Of a stretch of 60,589 nt of DNA, positions 49,312 through 57,260 are shown one piece after another. The position numbers and the translations under genes were made by a program. This DNA comes from AG41 sp036522815 (GTDB taxonomy: Bacteria; Gemmatimonadota; Gemmatimonadetes; Gemmatimonadales; GWC2-71-9): the NCBI GenBank assembly GCA_036522815.1, contig DATDFC010000054.1, positions 1 through 60,589 of the forward strand. The letters are read 5' to 3'. Within the stretch, counting starts at the first letter, position 1. Each line of letters begins with the position of its first letter. The notes beneath the pieces were generated by a model that was not told the DNA's origin, did not search any database, and was given only the letters and a program-made list of their open reading frames with translations.

Positions 49312-50150
49312 GCGTGGGCTCCGACGAGCGACAGCCGCTCTCCGCGCGCGGCGCGCTCCGCCGCCGCCAGCAGGTACGACGCGAGATGCCGCGGCGCGTC
49401 CGGGACGCCGCCGCATCCCGGGATGCTGCACATGTCGACGACGTATGGCGTCCCCTTGCTTTCGATGATGTCGACGCCGAAGAAGTCGATGCCGAAGGCC
49501 CGGCCGCAGCGCCGCGCGATGTCACACAGCTCAGGCGACGGCGTGAACGGCTCACCGCGTTGTTCCGCTGGGGTTTTCGCCGGAAACGGCTTCTTCACGC
49601 CGAACAGCTGGTCACCGACCACGTAGATCTTCCGGTCGCGGCCCTCGGGCTGGTGGTAGCGCTGGGCGAACACCGGGTCGCGACCGTCGCGCACGGACGC
49701 GAGCTCGGCCAGGGTGCGGACCACACGCACGCCGACGCCGTCCGAGCCCTGGTACGGCTTGACGACGAGCGGTCCGCCGTCCAGGAGCGGTGCCAGCTCT
49801 TGAGGGTGCGCGGCGACGTAGGCGGCCGGCGTCGGCACTCCGGCCGATTCCAGAATCTTGGCGGTGACGATCTTGTCGCGCAGTGTCACCGTCACCGGAT
49901 ACGGATTCACGATTGTGGCTCCCTGGGCGTGCAGCACGCCGGCGAGGCTCAGGGAGAGGCGGCTCATCTTCTTCAGGAGATAGAGGTCGCACGCGACGCG
50001 CACGTCTGACAGCTCGAGCGCCCGCTTGACCGGGTGGATGACGTCGACAACCGCGCCGGCCTCCGCCAGCGCTCGCATCACGGCGGGCACATGACTCGTG
50101 CTCTGCGCATAGCGCGACGACACCAGGAAGCCGATCCGGAGCGGCGTCAT
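49308..50150 (-). CDS. ATP-grasp (RimK-like) ligase
   Basis: A 280-aa ligase-fold protein. The N-terminal pre-ATP-grasp domain (LVSSRYAQSTSHVPAVMRALAEAG) is followed by the B-domain TLRDKIVTAKILESAGVPTP, the ATP-binding LVVKPYQGSDGVGVRVV and the metal-binding end FFGVDIIESKGTPYVVDMC. ATP-grasp enzymes join carboxylates to amines or thiols through an acyl phosphate. In this operon it might attach an amino acid or peptide to the sugar. Note that CSIPGCGGVPDAP carries two cysteines near the end. It overlaps both neighbours by four bases. Confidence 0.85.
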   Translation of the reverse strand: MTPLRIGFLVSSRYAQSTSHVPAVMRALAEAGAVVDVIHPVKRALELSDVRVACDLYLLKKMSRLSLSLAGVLHAQGATIVNPYPVTVTLRDKIVTAKILESAGVPTPAAYVAAHPQELAPLLDGGPLVVKPYQGSDGVGVRVVRTLAELASVRDGRDPVFAQRYHQPEGRDRKIYVVGDQLFGVKKPFPAKTPAEQRGEPFTPSPELCDIARRCGRAFGIDFFGVDIIESKGTPYVVDMCSIPGCGGVPDAPRHLASYLLAAAERAARGERLSLVGAHA

Positions 50151-52942
50151 GTCGCGGCCACCTCCCGCGGCGGCGGCCCCACGAGGCCGGCCCAGTGGAG
50201 CTCCCTGAGGGCGCCTTCGAGCTCGGCGGCGTAGAGCCGCATGTCGCCCAGACACGCATGCGCCCCGTCGTTGGCGAGGTTGTGGGCGATCCACGACATG
50301 GCGGCGAGCGTCCGAAACACCGTTCCGCAGTATGCGAGCCGCCAGCACGCCTCGAGGCTCACCGTCGGCCAGCGCTCCCGCACGGCCGCCCAGTAGGCCG
50401 GGACGTCGGGGTTGGCGCACAGCTGGCTCGACGGCATGGTCAGCTGCGCCAGGTCGACTGCGGGGACGCCCCACCCGGACTCCTCCCAGTCGAACACTGC
50501 GACGGTGGCATCGCCCTGCTCGCCGCGCAGTCGGATGTTGCGTCCGTTGAAGTCGCCGTGCACCAGCGTCTGCGGCACGCCGTGACCGATCGCTTCCAGA
50601 CGGTCCCAATGCGCGGCGACATCGTCGAGTCGAGCCACGAGTCCCTCGAGGAAGCCGAGGTCGTCCGGCGACAGGACGGGATTGTCGAGGTTGCCCCCCG
50701 CGGCAGCTCGCACGCTTTGCAGCAGTCGCAGATAGCGTCCGGGCCCTGCCTCCGGCAGCCGGGGACCGTCGGCGACATCCGCCGCTGCGGAATGCAGCAA
50801 GCCGAGCCACCGTCCCGCCCGAGCCCGATGCTCGGCCAACAGGTTCGAGTAGGCGGCCCCGGTGGCTTCTTCCATGAAGAGCCAGCACGAGTCGTCCGCC
50901 TCGGGTACGAATCCGTCGTAGCGCAACGATGGAACCGTCAGGCCGGGGAGGATGCCTTCGTACACGGTGCGCTCGATCTGCGCCACCGCGGTCCGGCTCC
51001 GTTTGGCGATGACCGGCGACCCGCCTCGACCGGCGCCCACGAGGCGGTACACGGCGCTCTTCCGCCGGCTGGTCCGCAGCGGCGTAATCTGGGCCGGCTC
51101 GGCGTGCGGGTGCAGCTGACACCACGCGCGCACCGCGGGATGGCTCTTGATGGTCGCGCGCCGGTCGGCTGCGGGCGCGTGCTCGGTCGGCACCGGCGCA
51201 GCGGGCGGGGCGAGCGTGATCGGCCGCGACGTGTCGGTGACGACTCGCCCCTGGTCGAGGACCAGGAGTCCCTCGCAGCGCTCCAGGGTGCTCGGCCGAT
51301 GCGAGATCAAGACCACGGTTCGCCCGCGCATCAGGTACCGCATCGCGCCCAGGATCTTCGCCTCGGTTTCGGCGTCGACGGCGCTCGTGGGCTCGTCGAG
51401 GATGAGGACCGGACTGTCCTTCAAGAAGGCGCGGGCCAGCGCGATGCGCTGCCGCTGGCCACCGGAGAGTTGTGCGCCGCGCTCCCCGACCTGGGTGTCG
51501 TAGCCGCGCGGCAAGCGCACGATGAACTCGTGCGCGTTGGCGGCTTGCGCGGCGGCGACGATCTGCGGCCGTGTGGCGCCCGGGGCGGCATACGCGATGT
51601 TCTCCGCGATGCTGGCCGAAAACAGGACCGTTTCCTGCAGCACGACGGCAAACTGCCGGCGCAGGTCGGCGAGCTTGTAGTCGCGCAGGTCCACGCCGTC
51701 GAGCAGGATGCGGCCGGCCGTCGGGTCGTAGAAGCGCGTGAGCAGGCTGATCAGCGTCGTCTTGCCGGCTCCCGTCGCCCCGACGACGCCGAGGCGCGTC
51801 CCCGGCTCGAGCGTGAACGAGACGTCGCTCAAGACGGGCCGGTCCGGCCCATAGGCGAAGCAGACACCCTCGAAGGCCACGGCGCCGGTGGCGCGCGCGA
51901 TGGGCCGGGCATGCGGTCGCTCCGGCACCTCGGGTTGCTCGTCCAGCAGCGCGAACGCCCGCTCGGCGCTCGCCAGGTAGCCTTGCAGCCCCGTCGCCTT
52001 TCGGCTCATGGTCTTCAGGGGCTCGTACAGCTGTCCGAGGTACCCGAGCACCAGCAGCAGCTGCCCGAGCGTGAGCGCGCCGGCCCGGACGTGGCCCACG
52101 CCGATCAGCAACACCGCGGCCATGCCCAGGGCCGTGACCAGCCCGATGAGCAGGCCATAGCCCCCCTCCAGGAAGGCCAGACGGATCCGCGCGGCCACTC
52201 CTTCCTGGGAGCGGTGCACGAACCGGCCCGTCTCCCTCGCCTCCTGGCCGAACGCCTTGACCACTCGCAGCGCCCCGAGCGTCTCTTGGACGACGGCGAG
52301 CGCCGAGCTCTCGAGCTTCTTGACGTGACGCGACTGGCGCCGCATGCGCGGGCGATAGGCGCGCGAGAGGAAGAAGAGGGGAGGGGAAACGGCGAGCGCC
52401 ACCAGCGCCAGCGAGCGGTCCAGCCGGGCGGTCACGATCCACATCGTGACCAGGGTGACCGCCGCCGACACGAACGGAATGGCCCCGTCGACCAGGATGT
52501 TCTGGAGCGCGGAGGCGTCGTACTGGATGCGGTAGACCGAGTCGGCCGTGCCGCGCGAGTCATGATACGAGAGCGATAGCCGCTGCACTTGTTGCACGAG
52601 CTGGGAGCGGAAGTCGAGCACGAGCCGCTCGCCGATGTAGGTCCGCACCAGCGTCGTGGCGAGGCCCTGGATCTGGCTCAGGGCGGTCACGGCAAGGAGC
52701 AACCCGATGGCGATCGCGAGCACGGCGGCCGGACTCGGGCCCGGCGTGCTCGGCAGCAGCGCTTGCAACAGTGGCGGCAGCGGCCGGCTCCCCAGGACGG
52801 AGTCGACCACGATCTTCAAGGGCACCGGGTTCAAGATGGCGATCGGACTCGCGAGCACGCCGAGGCCCAGCAGCCCCGCGATGTGCCACCAGTAGGGTCG
52901 CGTCTGGCGCAGTACGCGCCGGTACAGCGTCAGGTCGTGCAT
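50147..52942 (-). CDS. ABC exporter half-transporter fused to an APH-like kinase
   Basis: A 931-aa fusion. Residues 1-330 form a six-helix type I exporter domain; 355-575 form the ATPase with Walker A GATGAGKTT (388-396), LSGGQ (492-496), Walker B LILDE (513-517) and His548. A Pro/Ala linker (about 576-594) leads into a kinase domain (597-931) with K647 (VIAK), HGDFNGRN (H795, D797, N802) and FDWEE (D818), all intact. Half-transporters dimerise, so two kinases would sit on the cytosolic face beside the ATPases. I know no described example of this fusion. Phosphorylation could be coupled to export of the same substrate. ATG 52942 overlaps the upstream gene by 13 bases. Confidence 0.93.
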   Translation of the reverse strand: MHDLTLYRRVLRQTRPYWWHIAGLLGLGVLASPIAILNPVPLKIVVDSVLGSRPLPPLLQALLPSTPGPSPAAVLAIAIGLLLAVTALSQIQGLATTLVRTYIGERLVLDFRSQLVQQVQRLSLSYHDSRGTADSVYRIQYDASALQNILVDGAIPFVSAAVTLVTMWIVTARLDRSLALVALAVSPPLFFLSRAYRPRMRRQSRHVKKLESSALAVVQETLGALRVVKAFGQEARETGRFVHRSQEGVAARIRLAFLEGGYGLLIGLVTALGMAAVLLIGVGHVRAGALTLGQLLLVLGYLGQLYEPLKTMSRKATGLQGYLASAERAFALLDEQPEVPERPHARPIARATGAVAFEGVCFAYGPDRPVLSDVSFTLEPGTRLGVVGATGAGKTTLISLLTRFYDPTAGRILLDGVDLRDYKLADLRRQFAVVLQETVLFSASIAENIAYAAPGATRPQIVAAAQAANAHEFIVRLPRGYDTQVGERGAQLSGGQRQRIALARAFLKDSPVLILDEPTSAVDAETEAKILGAMRYLMRGRTVVLISHRPSTLERCEGLLVLDQGRVVTDTSRPITLAPPAAPVPTEHAPAADRRATIKSHPAVRAWCQLHPHAEPAQITPLRTSRRKSAVYRLVGAGRGGSPVIAKRSRTAVAQIERTVYEGILPGLTVPSLRYDGFVPEADDSCWLFMEEATGAAYSNLLAEHRARAGRWLGLLHSAAADVADGPRLPEAGPGRYLRLLQSVRAAAGGNLDNPVLSPDDLGFLEGLVARLDDVAAHWDRLEAIGHGVPQTLVHGDFNGRNIRLRGEQGDATVAVFDWEESGWGVPAVDLAQLTMPSSQLCANPDVPAYWAAVRERWPTVSLEACWRLAYCGTVFRTLAAMSWIAHNLANDGAHACLGDMRLYAAELEGALRELHWAGLVGPPPREVAAT

Positions 52943-55557
52943 CGGGTGTCTGCTACACGCAGCCGCGCGACGGCGTCTCGGACGGTCGCCATGGCTGCGG
53001 TGCACTGCTCGATCGTGCGCCACGCGAAGAACGCCGCGCCCAGCCCGAGCACGGCCACGGCGACCCACGCCTGGTCTTGCAGCGCGCTGCGGGTGAGCAG
53101 CGCGAACGCGAGCGTCAGGAGCGGCCCGCGCGCCGGTACATCGGGCCACCACCGGACCCGCAACATCTGGTGGCCACCCGGGTGCTCCTCGACGCCCAGC
53201 AGCAGCCGGGCCGCTCCGAAAAACCCACCGCGCACCTCCAGATCCCAGCGATCGTGTCGGCCGCCGCGCAACACGCACGCGCCCTCGGCCCGGAGCCCCT
53301 CCTCCATCTCCTTGAGTCGCTGGTCGGGCTCCTGGCGGTGCGCGGTCCAGATCGATGTCGTGACCGGCCAGAGTGGGGCCAGCGCGGGTGTGCCGTGCCG
53401 TCGCCAGGGCGTGAGGCCTTCGTTGAGGCGCCCGCGCAGCCGGGCCAGGGGCTGGGCCAGATGGAGCAGCGCTGTGAGAAGACGGCGGCGCATGCGCGTC
53501 GGCCAGGGGGCAGGGGGCGTATCGGGGAACGACGCGCGCATGGCGCTGAGCCATGCCTGGGCGAGCGGCGGCACGATCGCCACGGCGAGCAGCGGCACCG
53601 CAAGCTTGAACGGTCGCCACACTTCGCTGAACGCGGCGATCGTGGCGAGGCTCGCGATCATCAGATGCCATTCCGGCATTTGTGGAAGCGATCCGAGCAG
53701 GCTGGGCGCGGGCTGGTACAGCGACTGGAAGGGGGCGCCGCCCCATACACCGTGGTACACGCGCGGCCGGCGCCAGCCGAGCGCATGGGTCAGCCCGCTG
53801 CCGTAAATGCGGCCCGCCCAGCGCACGTGCCCCGGGCCGTTGTACTTCTCGGGCCACTTGCGCTCGAGCATGGCCTCCGCCCGGCCGTAGCCGATCTGCT
53901 GCCGCCAGTAGGTGCGCAGCGAGTTACGGCGGTGGTGCCAGACCATGGCGGCGGGATGGAATCCCAGCGTCCAGCCCCGCTCCTGCAGCCGCCAGCACAC
54001 GTCCACGTCGTCGCCGGCGGTGCGGAACTGCGGGTCGAAGCCGCCGATCGCTTCGAGGCACGATTTCCGGAAGGCCATGTTGCAGCCGGGGATGTGCTCG
54101 GCCTCGCGATCCGTGACGAGCACGTGCACCGGCCCGCCGGGCGCGCGCGCCACGCACTCCGCGATCGGACCGTCGCCGGGCGGCGCGATGTTGGGCCCGC
54201 CGACTCCCGCGTACCCGGTGCGCAGGAACGTGGCCGCCAGGTAGGTGAGCCAGTCCGAGTCGGGGTAGGCGTCGTCGTCGAGGTACGCGATGATCTCCCC
54301 GGTGGCCGCGGCGAGACCGGTATTGCGCGCATTGGCGAGTCCCCGGTTCTCCGTCTGGATCAGGCGGCAATCGTACTGGCGCGCGATGACCCCGGTCGCG
54401 TCGCTGGACCCATCGTCCACGACGATGACTTCGTAGTCGGGATAGTCCAGGCGGCTCAATGCGTCGAGACAATCGCGGATGGTGCGGGCGCCATTGTAGG
54501 TGCACACCACCACCGACACGCGCGGCCAGGGCAGGCCCGGCGCAAACGGCGCTTCGGCGAACGCTTCGCGCACCGCCCCAAGAGCCGGCTTGGGCAAGCG
54601 GTCGGCACGGGTGAGCCCGAACAACCAGTCGGGAACGTCGTTCTCATGCCGGTACCACTCATCCGTCCAGGAGAACACGAACACGCCGGCACAGCCGGCC
54701 GCGAACGTCGTGCGCACCTGCCAGTCGAGGGACCGGGCCTGGACATCTTCGCCGTTGCGCAGGCTGTCGAGCCCGAGCTCGCTCATCACGAGCGGGCGGT
54801 CGCCGGCGAGGTTCTGCAACCGGGCGAGATAGGCGTCGAAGCGCTCCTGCGACTCGAGATAGACGTTGAAGCACAGCAGATCGAGGAACGGCAGCCGGAG
54901 GTATTCCGTGGTGGGGTAATTCACATAGGTGACCAGCCCGTCCGGGTCAGCCTCCTTCACCACGTGGTACAGCCGCTCGAGATAGCGCTCCACCTTCCGA
55001 CGGCCCAGCCAGCGGGCCATCGGCGCCGGGATCTCATTGCCGAGCGCGTAACACAGGAGTGCCGGATGGCCGGCGCACGCCCGCACCTTCGCGCGAACCA
55101 GATCGGCGATATCGGGGGCATCGCGGCGACGGTCGATCAGGAACCCGATGTATTGCTCGGCGCTGAGCCCGACCATCACGTGCAGCCCGCAAGCGGCCGC
55201 GAGGTCGAGCAGCGCCCGCGGCGGCATCGTGTGCGGAATCCGGACCGCGTTGATTCCGGCGGCGGCCATCAGGGCGAAGTCGCGCTCGATCATCCGGAGG
55301 TCGTGATACTCGCGTCCCTGGGCGTCAGGCGCGAAGGCGCCATAGGTGACGCCGCGGATGCGCAGCTTGGTGTCGCCGACGAAGAGGAACTTGCCGCGTA
55401 CGCAGGGCCGGGGGGCCGGGGCCAGGGGGCTGGCGACGGGCTGCGGCGTCGAAATGGGGCTGACGCGCTGCGTGGCTACCTTCGGAGCAGACGCGTGTTG
55501 ACTCGGGGCTGTCGTCGGGCGCGCGCTGCCAGCGCTCGGCCGGTGCGTGCGATCCAG
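52930..55557 (-). CDS. TIM-barrel glycosidase-like/GT2 glycosyltransferase fusion
   Basis: An 875-aa protein, if CTG 55557 is the start (a GGGGAGGG ribosome site stands at 55562-55569). The first ATG, at 55293, would remove strand 1 of the barrel (LRIRGVTYGAF) and is unlikely. Residues 60-300 form a GH2/GH5-like TIM barrel with GNEIP (acid/base E175) and MSELGLD (nucleophile E260). Residues 345-600 form a GT2 transferase (VSVVVCTYNG, DDGSSD, YLDDDAYPD, and GFHPAAMVWHHRR). Two to four helices near the end anchor it in the membrane. The fusion is recurrent in this phylum. It opens the eight-gene operon behind a sigma54-like promoter. Confidence 0.85.
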   Translation of the reverse strand: MDRTHRPSAGSARPTTAPSQHASAPKVATQRVSPISTPQPVASPLAPAPRPCVRGKFLFVGDTKLRIRGVTYGAFAPDAQGREYHDLRMIERDFALMAAAGINAVRIPHTMPPRALLDLAAACGLHVMVGLSAEQYIGFLIDRRRDAPDIADLVRAKVRACAGHPALLCYALGNEIPAPMARWLGRRKVERYLERLYHVVKEADPDGLVTYVNYPTTEYLRLPFLDLLCFNVYLESQERFDAYLARLQNLAGDRPLVMSELGLDSLRNGEDVQARSLDWQVRTTFAAGCAGVFVFSWTDEWYRHENDVPDWLFGLTRADRLPKPALGAVREAFAEAPFAPGLPWPRVSVVVCTYNGARTIRDCLDALSRLDYPDYEVIVVDDGSSDATGVIARQYDCRLIQTENRGLANARNTGLAAATGEIIAYLDDDAYPDSDWLTYLAATFLRTGYAGVGGPNIAPPGDGPIAECVARAPGGPVHVLVTDREAEHIPGCNMAFRKSCLEAIGGFDPQFRTAGDDVDVCWRLQERGWTLGFHPAAMVWHHRRNSLRTYWRQQIGYGRAEAMLERKWPEKYNGPGHVRWAGRIYGSGLTHALGWRRPRVYHGVWGGAPFQSLYQPAPSLLGSLPQMPEWHLMIASLATIAAFSEVWRPFKLAVPLLAVAIVPPLAQAWLSAMRASFPDTPPAPWPTRMRRRLLTALLHLAQPLARLRGRLNEGLTPWRRHGTPALAPLWPVTTSIWTAHRQEPDQRLKEMEEGLRAEGACVLRGGRHDRWDLEVRGGFFGAARLLLGVEEHPGGHQMLRVRWWPDVPARGPLLTLAFALLTRSALQDQAWVAVAVLGLGAAFFAWRTIEQCTAAMATVRDAVARLRVADTRCTT

Positions 55558-55661
55558 GTGGCCCTCCCCTCACCGGGTGTCGGCGGGCCCGGGTCGGGCC
55601 CTCGGCCCCACTGCGAGCTGCACGCAGCGCGGGGGATCGATGTCGATCGAGAAGAGGTAGC

Positions 55662-55676
55662 GCACAACACGTGCCA
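55662..55676 (-). promoter_or_regulatory. Sigma54-like promoter of the eight-gene glycan operon
   Basis: On the minus strand TGGCACG-TGTT-GTGC keeps the perfect -24 element and the invariant GG and GC at the right spacing; -12 is GTGC rather than TTGC. Transcription should start near 55650, 93 bases before CTG 55557. The 328-base gap 55558-55885 otherwise holds only the palindrome below. Confidence 0.6.
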
Positions 55677-55808
55677 AGTCGTGACCAAAACGTGACAACG
55701 AGATGATCGAACTGCGCAACCGCGCGCGCGTGGACGTCAACGGGTTCTCGCGCAATGGCTAGCGTCTCGCACAGCCGCGTCCCGCAACCGTCCGCGCTGC
55801 GACCTGCG

Positions 55809-55824
55809 TGTGGGCGGCGTCACA
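55809..55824. promoter_or_regulatory. GTG-N6-TCAC palindromic site upstream of the glycan operon
   Basis: TGTGG-GCGGCG-TCACA matches TGTGA-N6-TCACA with one change. It is centred about 166 bp upstream of the predicted sigma54 start at 55650. It resembles the sites at 41468 and 57243. Confidence 0.45.
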
Positions 55825-55885
55825 ACCGTAGGGCGACAGCTGTTGCGTCGACGCAGCACCGCCTAACTGAGAGCGACGCCACGCG

Positions 55886-56926
55886 TTACTGCGACGGGCC
55901 GCGGACACTCTTTACTGTTTTGCCCGACCGCGCGGCGTCAATCGGCACCGAGACCTGCGTCGAGCAGGACCGATCGCCGCACAACTCCGCATGCAGCGAC
56001 TCCAGCGTGTCGAGCGCGGGGCGCAGCTCGTGGGTGGTCTGGGCGCCGAGCCGCGGACTCACGGCCCGGATCGCCGCCAGGTGACCGAAAACGTGGCCCA
56101 CCGTCACGAGGCGCTGCAGGTCTTCCAGCTCCACACCGGGCCAGGTGGGTTGGATGACCGCCAGGTACGCGTCGAGGTCGACGTGGGTCAGATCGACGGT
56201 CGGCACGCCCCATCCCGCCATCTCCCAGTTGAGGAGGAGGAGCTCGAGCCCCGTGGCACGACGGCGGACGTAGGCGTGTCGCAGCCGATAGTCGCCGTGC
56301 GTGACCGTCGCCGGGACGCCCGCGCAGGCCTCCTCGAGACGGGCCCACCCGTCGTCGAGGGCGTCGAGGTCCGTGGCGAGTCGCTCGAGCGCGCTCACGT
56401 CGCGCGTGCTGAGCACCCGGTTCGTCAGGTGGGTGCGGATGATCTCGCGGGCGCTTCGCAGCAGGCCCAGGTAGCGCGACGGCCCGGCGTCGGGGAGCGA
56501 CGCTGCCGTGGAAAGTCGCGCGCCCGCGCTGTGCATCATGCCGACCCAGCGTCCCGCGAGTGAGCGATGGGTCGGGTCGCTGGCCGCATACCACTCGTCG
56601 CCCGCGGCCTCGAGGAAGATCCACGCGCGCTCGGCGCCGTCCGCCCGGAACCCGCAATACCGTGGTGACGTGACGGGGAGTGACGGCAGAATCCGCTCGT
56701 GCACGGTCCGCTCGATCGACGCACCCGGCGTGAGCGATCGCCGGGCGACGATGGAGCGTCCGCCTCCGTCCGCGACCAGTCGATACGTAGCCGACGTACT
56801 GCTCTGTTGGAGGATCTCGATGTGCTCGGGTGGCTCGACTGGGCCATCGGAGATGCCGTTCCAGGCCTCCACGGCCGGATGCCAGGCGAGCCTGCCCCAG
56901 AGGACGGCGTGCGCGGTCGCGCTCAT
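55886..56926 (-). CDS. APH-like pseudokinase related to the ABC-fused kinase domain
   Basis: A 346-aa protein related to the kinase end of the ABC fusion (shared HPAVEAW, TYRLVADG, IVARRS, RWVGMMHSAGA and GPSRYLGLL). Three active-site positions are altered: ATP lysine to Arg (IVARRS), Asn to His (HGDYRLRHAYV) and the metal Asp to Asn (LLLNWEMAGWGVP). The catalytic HGD Asp remains. It is probably inactive or strongly weakened, and could bind the same substrate without phosphorylating it. It stands alone, with its own near-perfect sigma54 promoter and a leader hairpin. An about 30-residue charged tail follows the kinase fold. Confidence 0.82.
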   Translation of the reverse strand: MSATAHAVLWGRLAWHPAVEAWNGISDGPVEPPEHIEILQQSSTSATYRLVADGGGRSIVARRSLTPGASIERTVHERILPSLPVTSPRYCGFRADGAERAWIFLEAAGDEWYAASDPTHRSLAGRWVGMMHSAGARLSTAASLPDAGPSRYLGLLRSAREIIRTHLTNRVLSTRDVSALERLATDLDALDDGWARLEEACAGVPATVTHGDYRLRHAYVRRRATGLELLLLNWEMAGWGVPTVDLTHVDLDAYLAVIQPTWPGVELEDLQRLVTVGHVFGHLAAIRAVSPRLGAQTTHELRPALDTLESLHAELCGDRSCSTQVSVPIDAARSGKTVKSVRGPSQ

Positions 56927-56951
56927 GTCCGATTACTCCGCATGACGTGAG

Positions 56952-56987
56952 CATGGTCCAGCGGCTCGCACAGGCCAGCGGACCATG
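56952..56987 (-). promoter_or_regulatory. Leader hairpin of the pseudokinase gene
   Basis: CATGGTCC (56952-56959) and GGACCATG (56980-56987) form a perfect 8-bp stem with a further three pairs inside. It lies 26 bases upstream of the start at 56926 and inside the predicted leader. Confidence 0.5.
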
Positions 56988-57051
56988 ATCCAAAGTGTGA
57001 CGCAGGTGACCTTTAGCACCGGCGCCGGCGACGGCGGTCGCGCGCGGACGA

Positions 57052-57066
57052 GCAATGGCCGTGCCA
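57052..57066 (-). promoter_or_regulatory. Consensus sigma54 promoter of the pseudokinase gene
   Basis: On the minus strand CTGGCACGGCCATTGCT fits the sigma54 consensus YTGGCACGRNNNTTGCW at every position. Transcription should start near 57040, with a leader of about 114 bases. This and the neighbouring sites fill the 328-base gap 56927-57254; no gene is seen there. Confidence 0.8.
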
Positions 57067-57242
57067 GTGATGATCACGATCCTGGCACGCTACGGCATCA
57101 ATTCGTTAACGCGCGTGTCGGCAAGAGGTCAGCGAGCGGATCGTTCGTGATGGAACGGGGGCGGGTGGGCAGAACGCGGCACGGGGCTGCTGCACGTGTC
57201 GAGAGCGCGCACGTGCGGACGCGCAGCACGGCGCGCGTCCTT

Positions 57243-57260
57243 GCGTGACCCGCGTCACCG
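57243..57260. promoter_or_regulatory. GTGAC-N4-GTCAC palindrome upstream of the pseudokinase gene
   Basis: GCGTGAC-CCGC-GTCACC, centred about 211 bp upstream of the predicted start at 57040, overlaps the stop of the phosphatase gene. It shares the GTGA-N6-TCAC core with the other sites of the locus. Confidence 0.5.

Noticed and set aside
52943..53857. Extending the ABC-kinase fusion upstream to 53857
   Set aside because: The added residues are low-complexity and overlap the GT2 gene; the exporter starts naturally at ATG 52942.
55570..55755. A separate 61-codon gene upstream of the glycosidase-GT2 fusion
   Set aside because: It is in the same frame, before the TGA near 55570, but has no ribosome site, no domain, and overlaps the sigma54-like promoter and its predicted start.
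57083..57096. Plus-strand TGGCACG-CTAC-GGC as a further sigma54 promoter
   Set aside because: GG to GC spacing is one base short of the required 12.
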